Assembly: GCF_021130785.1 (NCBI RefSeq)
Contig: NW_025778902.1
Coordinates: 62,001-126,000 of the forward strand
Source of the DNA: Homalodisca vitripennis
Taxonomy: Eukaryota > Arthropoda > Insecta > Hemiptera > Cicadellidae
Length of the DNA stretch: 64,000 nucleotides
Direction of reading: 5' to 3'
Positions 36,555 to 48,091 of this stretch are shown here, in pieces. Every line of letters starts with the position of its first letter. Position 1 is the first letter of the stretch. The notes beneath the pieces were generated by a model that did no database searches, was not told the origin of the DNA, and was given only the letters and a program-made list of their open reading frames with translations. The position numbers and the translations under genes are program-made.

Positions 36555-38520
36555 CGTTAAGACCTTTTTCATAATTCTATTGGCTAAGCGCTAGTGAGAA
36601 ACCGAAAACATTTCTCTTTCCTTTGTTTGTTTGATTGTCCGTACGTTAACGCAAGAATTAACTCTTCTAGACACTTGAAATTATGCATGATGCCTCGTTT
36701 TAGATAGACGCGAAAAAGTTCGATAATGTTGTACGTCACAATATGGGATTCGGTTAAGGGTCAGTGAAAATATTTACATTAGTGATATGGGTAGTACAAT
36801 TATGCATTGTAACATGTGATGCAGTCACACGAGCAGTGTAGCTATTCGTAAGTTATGCCGATAATTTTTACAGCTATAGACATCACATTTCACACGAAAC
36901 AGCTTCATTTTTCCATAAACAAGAATAAACTTTACGATTTTGCAAATCTATTCGTAAATTTTACTGAGCTTAATTGAATCCCATCCCTCAGCTAACTGAG
37001 ACAATATGTTTTCTGTCCTCTAGAGAAAATTTCTTTTTAATACAATACATTTGAGTCCACGACTAATCACAGTAAAAAAGATTTATATATTTGAAATTTA
37101 CCATGCAACCTTAAAAAAGAGTATGTTAACTCACACGTGATATAGCTACTCCTGCCTTGTTTGATAATTATATTTTTAAATTGTTTTGGAATTGAGAGCT
37201 CCTGAAGTTTTAACCTTGAAAATTATCTAATATAGATTTCATCCTCCTAAATATAATGAATATTACATTGAAAAATAAAAATAAAAATGCTATGAGCTAA
37301 ATTATAAAGTTACCAGGTAAACATTTGTGTTCCCGTTCTAGTATTGAACCTCAGTTTGTTTAACACTCGACTCTGCCCACAGTAACAATCTGCTCGACGT
37401 TTATTATTCATTGAAGTGCTTCACTTCTATAATTATTACAGTGCAGTAGCCAAACTTTGGAACTTAAGTTTACTACAATGTTAGTACAACCAGCAGTGCA
37501 GAATATGTTGAAGTAACATTTTAGAGTAAACACCTGGATCTCTGAATATTTAACCAGCTTTTGAAACATCAATTCACTGTTTAGTTTAGTTCCGTTATAA
37601 CTTTAGCTTTATCATAGAAAATAAATTTTTACACAAGTATATTTTCAAAATAGAATAAATAATATTTACTTTTTTAAACTTAAACGAGCGTTATTAACAA
37701 ATAAAAGTGTATTTCATAAACACATTTTAATATTTGTTGCCAGCAGCTATGGACTTATGGAGCATATAGTATCATTTACTTCATATAACGGCCTATTTTT
37801 GTTCAAAGGTATCAATATTTTTTTATTTAGGCAAATTATTGCTTCAAAGAGTGAATTAAAATTTATTTATTTAGATTTTCGATGCCAATAACATTTAGTT
37901 TCTGTCTGTAAGTATGGAAAGCTATTAAATATAGGAGTGATCAAAGCTCAATCCAATCATTTCACTGATACTTCATTTCGGACTTTTAACAAACATTATT
38001 TAATACATAAATTAATAGTTTTTAAGATTACTTACTTCGTCAAACAGAACGCTTGTGCTAATTACGAAGAATTTTTCAATCTGAGTAAGATGTATCTATA
38101 TATGTTTTAAACAAAAGTATATGATATAGGAGTAAGTAAGGAGTAAATGAACCATTATTTAACTGTACAAATTCTATTGAAAAATGAAATATGTATATAT
38201 ACACATATAATATGTCCAAGAAAGTAGTATATTTTAGTTTTATTATTTTAGTTGTAATTTTAATATATTTTAAGTAGGTTATCTCTTTGCTAATGGTATT
38301 TAAATTAATAATTATATTCGTGTTTCAGGTAAAGAAAATCCATTTCCACGTATTTACAGGGACCTGGTAATCGAACCCGTGTCCTTATGGTTAGAGAGCA
38401 GCAACCTTACGGCTACTCTACGTTTAAGGTTATTACTATATATTTAAGACTACTGAATTTTACTGAGTTAATTGTTAATCCACGTTTATTGGAGTCAAGA
38501 GTTTTATAACAGGATAAAAT
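36555..38520 (+). repeat. Dispersed repeat R1, right-arm full-length copy
   Basis: Mirror partner of 21,350-23,250. It runs from CTTTTTCATAATTCTATTGG to TGGAGTCAAGAG. It contains the reverse complement of the tRNA-like insertion, with direct repeats at 38,322-38,331 (GTTTCAGGTA) and 38,422-38,431 (GTTTAAGGTT) and the B-box complement at 38,367-38,377. Confidence 0.65.
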
Positions 38521-38759
38521 TAAAATATTTAATAAATTAGTCGTATGCTCCTCAAGTCAAATCGTACATAGAGACAGACCCCAAAAAAATTGAGATTTGT
38601 TTTCTTCATGAACAGAAGAACATATCTTCACGTCGTAGTGATTAGTTTTCAATATTTAATTACTTGTTTTATTTATTTTATTTTATGCCATTCACATCAT
38701 ACCAAAGTTTTGAAATACATGTTTTCTTCTGGTCTAAATTACATTATCAATAAGAAAGT

Positions 38760-39604
38760 ATTTCAAATTCCAATAGCTATCTACAGCTGAGAGATCGGTA
38801 GATAAGGGGGTGAAGGGGTGAGGGGTGGAAGAGCTCATAGAGCCAGATAAGTGAAATGTTATCATCCGTAGCCAAATAGGCACCATGCTGTTCCTGGCAA
38901 TCTACCAGTACGCCACTGAACTGCTATACTATAGCTTATCTAGGTGTAATATTCTAGCAATATACGATCACCAATATACTATTTGAAAGTGCCAATAACT
39001 ATCTAAAGCTATGAGGTTGGTGTGGAAGGGATTGAGGGTTGGGGGAGCTCACAGAGCTAGATAAGTGAAATGTTACTATCCGTAGCCAAATAGGCACCAT
39101 GCTGTTCCTGGCAATCTACCAGTACGCCACTGAACTGCTCTACTATAGCTTATCTAGGTGTAATATTCTAGCAATATACGATCACCAATATACTATTTGA
39201 AAGTGCCAATAACTATCTAAAGCTATGAGGTTTGGTGTGGAAGGGATTGAGGGTTGGGGGAGCTCACAGAGCCAGATAAGTGAAATGTTACTATCCGTAG
39301 CCACATAGGCACCATGCTGTTCCTGGCAATCTACCAGTACGCCACTGAACTGCTCTACTATAGCTTATCTAGGTGTAATATTCTAGCAATATACGATCAC
39401 CAATATACTATTTGAAAGTGCCAATAACTATCTAAAGCTATGAGGTTGGTGTGGAAGGGATTGAGGGTTGGGGGAGCTCACAGAGCCAGATAAGTGAAAT
39501 GTTACTATCCGTAGCCACATAGGCACCATGCTGTTCCTAGCAATTTACCAGTACGGCACTGAACTGCTCTACTATAGCTTATCTAGGTGTAATATTCTAG
39601 CATT
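38760..39604. repeat. 214-bp tandem repeat, four copies, right arm only
   Basis: GTGAAATGTT recurs at 38,851, 39,065, 39,280 and 39,494 (periods 214, 215, 214). Each unit carries CCATGCTGTTCCT, CAATCTACCAGTACG-type sequence and CTTATCTAGGTGTAATATTC. Copies 2 to 4 are almost identical to each other, and copy 1 is more diverged at its 5' part. The left arm has one copy (20,930-21,095), so the array expanded after the arms separated. Confidence 0.9.
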
Positions 39605-40639
39605 TGTCTAGGCGGTTATGTTCGAGACTTATATGGTGTCACGTTACAGAAAAGAAGCTATTAAATATCAACACAATATATTCGAGAATATGGCTGCCAG
39701 ATAAGTGTGATGTATGAAGCTCCCTTATGACTCTCCAGAGAATACTATTACACAATGTGTTTAGTCTCACCACTTCCTGTAAACCTCAAATTTACTAATA
39801 TTTAATTTGACTCTGTTAGTATGTGTTGCGTATTAAACCTTTGTATAGCTTATTACTTAGATGCATAATTATGATTGTGAAAAATCACAATGGTATGATA
39901 CATGCACTGTATACTGCAAATTAAAGAGTTAAACTAACAATCAAAATAACTTGTTAGTCAGCCGAGTGTATTGGAGTCGAAATTGAGACTAGTAAGTTGT
40001 CTGTCTTTGTATCTGAGTAAGGATATGTTTTTAAGAAAAACATAAATAAATTATGTGGCATAAGATAATCTTATGACATAGACTATTAGATACTTCTACG
40101 ACGACAAATACCTTCTCGTGCAACATTCGTTTCAGAATCGTACTCAAATATATTTTTACTCCTGGTACCTTTTAATTTATACCGTAAGAACTGAGATATA
40201 AAAACTCAAAATGTTTAGATTCCTTAAGTTGATTGATATACTGGAAAATGGTGGCAGGTTTTAAAACTGGTAAAACACGGTTTAAAAATTCTATAATGAG
40301 GAAAGATAACTTATTTAAACTTTGAACTCATACTTATAGATTACAATATCACAAAGGTACACTTTAAATTTCACTACTTCACTTGTATTATTAAAATTTC
40401 TTTTACATAATACAGAGTTTTTATAAGGAAAAAATACATAAATGTTTGGAAAACGCTTCCCCCCAGTTGTACTGTCAACATAAATTTTGAGTTTTATTCA
40501 AACATGTTACTAAAGGAAAGATAAGAGCTTTGCATGAGTGCTGCGATTATTAACGATAGTAAACTAACTGTAAATAATTTAAATATTACGCTACTCATTC
40601 ATGTAAATCCAAAGACAAGTGTAACATGAGTAGGCAGTA

Positions 40640-41420
40640 ATGTTACGGATGAACTAATGATGTCACTAGTATGTTGATGACGTCATTAGTATGTAAAGGA
40701 ACTCGTCCTGAAGTCATTCAAGACTTGGAGTGAAGCAAGGGTTAAACTGTGTTCCTGTTTTCATTAATTCGAAACTTGACGAACCGAATCATAAGACAAC
40801 TGAGAATGTGTGTGGAGTTTGGCAGTTAAAATTGTCGCCGAAACATCTCTAAGCCACAGCAACTGGCAGTAATAGAACAGTGACGAGCTTTAAGTTGTGT
40901 TCCATGTATAAACCTTGTAACTAAATTATAACTTCAGTTTATGAAATAATAATTTCCGTACATATGTAATAAAAACTATATTGTTAATAGCGTTATAAGA
41001 GGAAATTACATTATTAAATTTCAACTCGAACTAAATTTGAAGCAAATTGGTATTACCTGAGTGTTCAACTCTGGCTGGTTGATATTCGGTTTGGTATAGA
41101 AATGTCCAGGAGTGGCACATTACTAACTTTAGAGGCCGAGGTATTGTGGTGCAAGGGTAAATCGATAGGTCTTTTCTACTGCGGAGGGTGATTTTTGGAG
41201 TAGTGGAGCTTCCTTAGTGTTTAGGATGGAGTACGTTACCTTACCCACTTTGACTACAAGAGGTTGAAGAACAGCTGACCTCTCCTTCTTCCAAAGTGAT
41301 ACGACTACAGGGCCCGCGTTTATTCTCGTGAAAAAGGTTTGTTCCCTAGAAGTACTTGATAACGTAAAAACGTTTTTCTGTATATGCATATACAATGGAG
41401 GATATAGCAAATGGATATCA
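40640..41420 (+). repeat. Dispersed repeat R2, right-arm copy
   Basis: Starts near TGACGTCA (40,678-40,685) and contains GAAGTCATTCAAGACTTGG and GTGTGTGGAGTTTGGCAGTT, also present at 50,960-51,090. The minus-strand frame 41,129-41,410 (93 codons) lies in its distal part. Its partner in the left arm is shorter and frameshifted, and no domain is recognised, so I do not call it a gene. Confidence 0.6.
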
Positions 41421-41907
41421 ATCCAGAGTTTTAGAGCGGTGTTACCATCAGTGATGAAAGTTGGTTTTTTTTACTACGATAAAGAGAAAACGCCAAAGTT
41501 TGCAATGGTGCTCAAAGGGATTACACAGGCCAAAAATGATCTCATGTCAAAGTCAAAATTATTGAAATACATGCTTTTGTACTTCTTATTAAAATTCAAT
41601 ACAATCGGTACAGTCGTTTTTACGCGAGTATCACACCCACACGAACACACAGAAGTACACAATTACATGTGTATATTATGATATAGACATTGCAGTTAAT
41701 TTAGTCTTAAATCACCTTAATTTATGCGTTTAGATTAATTTATGGGGTGAATTTTTCAATTCTTTTATTGAGAACTATTAATATGAACAATTGTAGTACT
41801 TTGAATATAATTATATTCATATTATACTGACAGGACTTGGAAGGAATGAACATAGAAGAGTCAGGAACAGAGCCGTCATAAAGGTAGGTAAGTGCAGGTA
41901 GTTAGAT

Positions 41908-41954
41908 GTTGGCACTACCTTGCTTCGACGGAGAGGCGCTGCAGTAGTGCCAAC
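41908..41954. repeat. Perfect 11-bp inverted repeat (hairpin), right arm
   Basis: GTTGGCACTAC (41,908-41,918) and GTAGTGCCAAC (41,944-41,954) form the same stem as in the left arm. Confidence 0.7.
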
Positions 41955-43084
41955 ATTACAGCAGTACAGTGCCGTTGGCAGTAATGGAGGGTTCCGGCAC
42001 TTAACCAGTGAGTGGTATTAAACTTCTCTCATCCGAATATACTAACATTCTTAATTGAATAAGTTAACACTTCTTTTTTCAAAACTCTTCATATGCCAAT
42101 ACGCTGACTATTCTAAATTATAAGATTAATAACTCAATAAACGAGGGAAGCACGTTTTCGAAAAGAATGGCTGGGTTTTCTGAGAACGTACTGTTGTTGT
42201 TTGTGTAGATCCCCGGGCACACAATGGCAGTGATTGGAGACTCTCGGGTAGGGTCACACAATATATACAAACAAGTCCATTTGGGAGAAAACGCCCTTAT
42301 TCCTACCGATCCAATGACAGACAGTGTTTCTAAGAAGAACAAACTGTTTGGATTATATGTTTTTATCAAATTTAAGTAAAAATTGCACTATAAAACTCTG
42401 TTACTAAAGTCGCTAAGTAATTAATTATTACAACATTTATCTTAGATAATTAGTAGTTAAACTATAAGTCTATATACAGAGGGTTCACAAAAGGATGTCA
42501 CAAACTTATGTGGGACGTAGTACACCTCGCTTGAAACAAAAAATTACATATAAACATAAGTCGAAAAATGTCTCGTTTTACCATTTGCCACGATTTCATA
42601 AATTATATAAAAATTATTATCTCTAAAACTGAGTAAGCTAAAAAAACAAAATTTGGCACATTATTTTCAATAGATAACTGAAAAACTTAAAAAAACAACT
42701 TAGCTTGAGTTTATGTCACCCCTTCAATTAAATTGTGTTGTTATCTGTCTCTGTTACTTTTGATAGACAGGTTACTGAAGATTGGTATACACCTAAAAAT
42801 ATTAAGTGTTGCTGAGCATTAGTTAAGGTTTGACATTTATCTTATGGGTTAGCATAATAACAACGAAAAATTTCAAAACTCAAATTTAAATGTAAAACAT
42901 AGTGCAATCATAAAACATATTAACACATGTACCCTAATGAAATCAGACTTTAGTTAAGTATATTACGCGACGCGTGGTGTTTCCTACCTCTAACTTTTTT
43001 AGCGACAAACAAACGACGAACTCTTCATAAAAGTATAGAGTTAGAGGTGTAGGAATACTAGTAGAAAAACCACGTCTTGTACTT

Positions 43085-43690
43085 ACCTCATACGACGGCT
43101 TTTGTAGCAGTATTATGTACGCTTGCGCTACATTAACCCAAGCTTAGTGATATTGTATTCCACGCTCAGTACAATGCACTTATAGTAAAATCCACATTAT
43201 CGTTTTCCAGTACGTTATTTGGGTTTAATACCCTTACATTCACCACATTGAATTTATCTAAACGTACACGACTCTATATTAAAGTCGAGTTTGTCCTCCT
43301 CCAGCCAGATGTCTTAGCCTAATTTTCCCTTTAGAGCACGATGTTTGTAGCAGAGTAATGTCCACTTGGCCTCCCTAATTTCACCTTATTGAGGTTAACC
43401 ACTTGTACACCACACGGCATTAAGGTCAGGTTTGTTCTCCTTCAACCAGATTCCTAAGTATAACTTTTACTTTAGACGACCATGTTTATAGCAGGTAAAT
43501 GTGCACTTGGCCCTCCTTTAGTTCACCTTATTGATGATGTCTACTTGTACATGACACTACAGTAAAGTAATGATTATTCTCCTCCAGCCTAATGACGTTG
43601 TTTGTAGGTATTTAATGGGCTTTTACCCCAATTTAACGTCAACTTAGTGACCATCTACGCTTTTTATACAGCTCTGTGATAAATTCCATT
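43085..43690. repeat. Degenerate minisatellite, right-arm copy
   Basis: Reverse complement of the 15,850-16,440 array. TTCACCTTATTGA-type and CCTCCAGCC-type blocks recur at intervals of about 135-145 bases. Units are diverged and no array expansion between the arms is obvious. Confidence 0.55.
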
Positions 43691-46200
43691 TTTACCTCCA
43701 AACTTTGCTTTCGTGTTACTTCGTTGTTAATTTTAGTATTATTACTGTATCATTGGTATTATTCTTGTAGTGTATCTTTTATTTATGTTAGAATATTTGA
43801 AAATAAATTATTTTCTAGATGTTGATTTTAAAACGCTTTCCGTTATAGTTTGTGGTACTAAATTCAATACGGATAAGAACGAAAGTATACATATTCTAAA
43901 TAAAATTGTATTTATGTTTTCCAATTTAAATTTCTTGACTAATGACAACAACAATATTTTTCAAATAATTCAGTATGTCTACTATACACCCGTATTTACG
44001 ATTTTTTATTTTTACTGCTTAGCTATTAAATGATAATTGGTTAAGTAATCAAAGCTTTCCGGTTCACATTGCTATGAATGACCAATATATTTATATTCTG
44101 TGATATTTAGCCAAAAAAGCCAAACTAAAAATAGCAGTAGTAACTACAAGTAATGCATGATCTCTTGTAAAACCTTATAGAAGGAGTGGAGCTTCTTGGA
44201 ACTTAACAATCACCAATCAATCAGCGACCTTCTACTGACCGCTATTTGAGCACAACGATTGGTTATTTGTTAGGCTTCAGTTATTGGTGATGCAAGTAAC
44301 ATTCCCATGTAAAGTTATGAGTCTACTATTGGTGTTATATATTTATTAATACGGTACATAGCATGGATAATTTCTCTAAAGATTTAAATCGTAAAGTTTC
44401 ACTGAGATCGTAATTTTAAAATAATAACCTATCGATGTATCTTAAATGACGTTAAACATTGTTTTTCTGAAATTAGAGTCCACACACATGTCGTTTAACA
44501 TGCTCGTTAAGCTGCATATCATTGCAGGATAGGTGTGAATATATCACATGTTACAATGTCATAAGACTGGATTCGGTTTATTTAAAGTTTATCCTCGTTG
44601 CCACTATATTTACGCATAAGACCAATGTAACCATCACTAACCATTAGTCTAATCTTATAGAGTGAAAAGCAGGATCATCAAACTCACTGTTGCCAAGATA
44701 TAAATAAAATGTTACGCAATATTTTAAGCCTATATGTCATATAATTTTCAATTTATTATGCGAACAAACACAAATTCAGGCTGAACAAATTATTTCTTGC
44801 TCCTCAAGTGATAGAATTATCTAACGCTTACAATTAGTTCCTAGATTCTCTACAGCATAGGAGCTGGAAGCAATAATATTGTTTTTCCAATCGGAAACAG
44901 CCGAAGGTGCGTTGATATCTTACTTTAGTTTATAGATATCAGTATTCGAATAAATTATCAGCTTCTATAGCCAGCCTATCAGTGTTGAACTACCCACAGG
45001 TCTTAGAATATTTTTTAAAAATTGTCTAATAACACAATGTAGTTTTCTGGTTGCTATGTGTCGCAATCTAGTTATATAGGTGTGATTATTCGTTAATAGA
45101 CGTCTGAAAACGATGGACTATTAGGGATTGTTGCCAATATTACCAACCTAGTTCTTTATACGCAATAGTTGAGTGGATCCCAAATGCTAAGCCATCTTAA
45201 ACTTGGCTCTACAAGGTACTCACAATTAATGCTCCGGATTAAGCAACAGATCTACAGGTTCTATAGTAATAATCTTAATTTACTTGCAACAGAAATGCTA
45301 TATATCTGTGCAACCTACGACATATATTAAAAAAATGTAATAGCTTGTGGAATACCGATCGTTTTTGTAAGAAAACATTCAATTGCAGAAAAATTTCTTA
45401 TGAACTTTCCTGGTAATTTTTAATAACTCTTTGCTATGCATTTAAGGGGACATTGTAGTCAAATAAAAATTTATTTATTTACTTAAGTTACATTTGCATT
45501 GTTAAAACTGTGCTTTACTGCTGTACTTCTTCTTTTTGAGAATCTCTACAACCCACTGTCTAGAATCCCCATATTCAGATATAATGGTTCTGTATTGTTA
45601 CTTTATTATCTTATTATCCAATATAATAGGACGGGTTGATTCAATTGAATTTTGAAATTTGACGAAGCGTCTGATAACTGACGAGGTCTCAGACATGCCT
45701 ACTGATATCTGGAGTCATGTTCGTCTGATGAGATCCAAAGAAAATCGACGACGAAGAAACTCAGAACGAAACATCTACATCGTTTTGTCATAAGCGACAC
45801 CTTAAGTACATAAGTGCAATGGTAGTCTCATTGTGTCAACAGGTACACAATTGAGTGCACTACGATGTGATAGAAACAATCTCTAAGTACCGCGGAGCAA
45901 CCGAGTCTTCTACACATATAACACAGCTATGGTATGAAATGTCATATTGTTAATATATCTTTTCATGACAATTTTAAGTCATCCATGTGTATAACTGTAA
46001 ATTTTATTAGTACATTGTAAAACATATTCGGTGTAAGAAAAATATTGGTTGTATCATACTTTAGATACCTTCTCATTTCGACCTCCAAGAAAGTTATGAT
46101 AAACACTGTTTTAGGAAAAGTTCCCTTATAAGTTTCAAATAAAACAAGGTTATATGCTTGTTATTAAATTAGCTCTATTCAACTAGAATATAAAACTACT

Positions 46201-46690
46201 ACATAAAATTATTAATCTCTTTGTATTTTCAAAATAATATTCATTTAATAAATATTTACTCAATCCAAATATTTTCACTCATTTTGATAAAGATTTATCG
46301 TATGTTCATGCATCACAACTTTCATGAAAAGAATAGATGTTGCCTCCAGTATTTTCATCATCAACACCTCATTAACTATTTAATAATTACCCAAACTGTT
46401 ACGGAATGCCAGCAAAGCCTTTTATATATAAAATTTCCCTGCGCTACATAAAATTATTAATCTCTTTGTATTTTCAAAATAATATTAATTTAATAAATAT
46501 TTACTCAATCCAAAAATTTTCACTCATTTTGATAAAGATTTATCGTATGTTATTGCATACTACTTTCATTAAAAGAATAGATGTTGCCTCCAGTATTTTC
46601 ATCATCAACAACTCATTAACTATTTAATAATTCCCCAAATTGTTACGGAATGCCAGCAAAGCCTTTATATATAAAGTTTCCCTGCGCAAT
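46201..46690. repeat. 245-bp tandem duplication, right arm only
   Basis: ACATAAAATTATTAATCTC starts at 46,201 and again at 46,446, and both units run through GTTGCCTCCAGTATTTTCAT and TTACGGAATGCCAGCAAAGC. The left arm has one copy (about 13,080-13,350). The duplication covers the last codons of the conserved frame that ends at 46,624, leaving a partial second copy of its 3' end. The plus-strand frames at 46,221-46,451 and 46,406-46,627 are by-products of the duplication. Confidence 0.85.
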
Positions 46691-46890
46691 ATGTGTACGT
46701 AACACCAGACATCAACCTCAGCCCGGGATATGAAACATTCCTCCTCCGAGATTGGCCACACTTGGTAACACTTGGCCGAAACTGTCTTACCTTGCTTGCT
46801 CCTCCCCACTCGGAGATTCATGGTATTTCCTTGATCAATATCATCTCGGATTTTGCATCTTGGATTGTATTCGTATGAATTTAATTTCAC
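46624..46890 (-). other. Conserved open frame of unknown nature, right copy
   Basis: Counterpart of 12,888-13,142. It is open for 88 codons from MKLNSYEYNP to AFRNNLGNY, sharing NLRVGRSKQGKTVSAKCYQ with the left copy. A GCAAG/GTAAGAC donor-like site is present in both. No family is recognised and expression is unknown. Confidence 0.3.
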
Positions 46891-47869
46891 AAAAATAAAT
46901 AAGTTATAAAATATTTGTAATCTTAAATTTGATACTCTAGATTAAATAGGGTTACTGCAAGACAGAGGTGAAATAAACTGACTTCCTCTTCTACATTTTC
47001 TTCTAAAATCGGGTCAATGTAAATGAATCTATGCTTTAAAAACCATTGGTCACAATCTTTGTCATATTTTCTTTCCTATTTTCTTCTCTTACCGCAATTT
47101 TTCTAGTTTATATTTTTAGAATAATAGAAATTAAATAATTTCATAAACGCTTCAAATGCTACATTATACAGGTATATCTTAATAGCAGGCTAAAAGTTAC
47201 GTCAGACTAAGTATTGCGTGTGTACACTATACTCTGTAATGTTATGAAGTTCTTTGTGATATTTAATACCTTATGGACAATCTAAATATTTCTTGATTTC
47301 ATATTTTGTTATTCTACACAAAGTTTGCTCTCTAATAACCTGGTACACCATTTAATGACTTGTTATTATAGTATTTAATTGTGTTCCTATTTGAGAGAGG
47401 GAAGTATACTGTTAAGAAAACTAGAAATACAATGCATGTATGGCCAAATTTTGACATACACTCCTATAACATCATGCTTTGATCTGGCTCTACAAATAAT
47501 ATAAACTTGGCTTTAATGATATATTTCCTGACATCTTTCAGATAGGATGTTTAGTCTTAATAAATTGCAACAACCATTCTTCACACCAAGTTATAAATGA
47601 AGTTTAAGAAGCTTTTTGATTTATTAATTTCCTTTTTTTTCCCCTTCATTTTTAATTTCAAAAACATCTACTGTGTGACGACACAATTAAACGACGAGGT
47701 GATATGAGTGAATTTGTTGGTAATAAATGCCATCATATAAGCTCAACTAACTACTATATACACAATCCTCTTAAATTTCTAAACTACAAAGATGTACAAT
47801 ACTTATAGATTATTAGTAAATATTTATTTATTGTTCTGTTTATTTTATTACCGGTAGCCTCAAACTTGC

Positions 47870-48091
47870 TTACTCTGTTAAAAAAATTGACAAAAAGGAA
47901 GAATAATGTATTCTGTTGATGACGTAGGCTGGGCCGAGTCTCGTGATTAATAACGTGCTGTCACTAAACTTTTCACCCTTTGTAAGCTTAGCAAGGATAT
48001 TCTCCATAGTATAATAAATTAAAACAAGCATCCTATTATATTTATTGTTACACAACACAGTTATAAACATAGGCACCCAAATTATATTCAT
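47870..48091 (-). other. Short open frame, right-arm partner of 11,703-11,942
   Basis: Begins MNIIWVPMFITVLCNN and remains similar to the left copy through AKLTKGEKFSDSTLLITR, then shifts frame. No domain is recognised. It is probably a fortuitous frame kept by recent common origin. Confidence 0.2.

Noticed and set aside
41129..41410. 93-codon minus-strand frame as a gene
   Set aside because: It lies in dispersed repeat R2, its left-arm counterpart is shorter and frameshifted, and no domain is recognised.
46221..46627. Two overlapping plus-strand frames in the right arm
   Set aside because: They are the same sequence read twice across the 245-bp tandem duplication, antisense to the conserved frame, with no domain.
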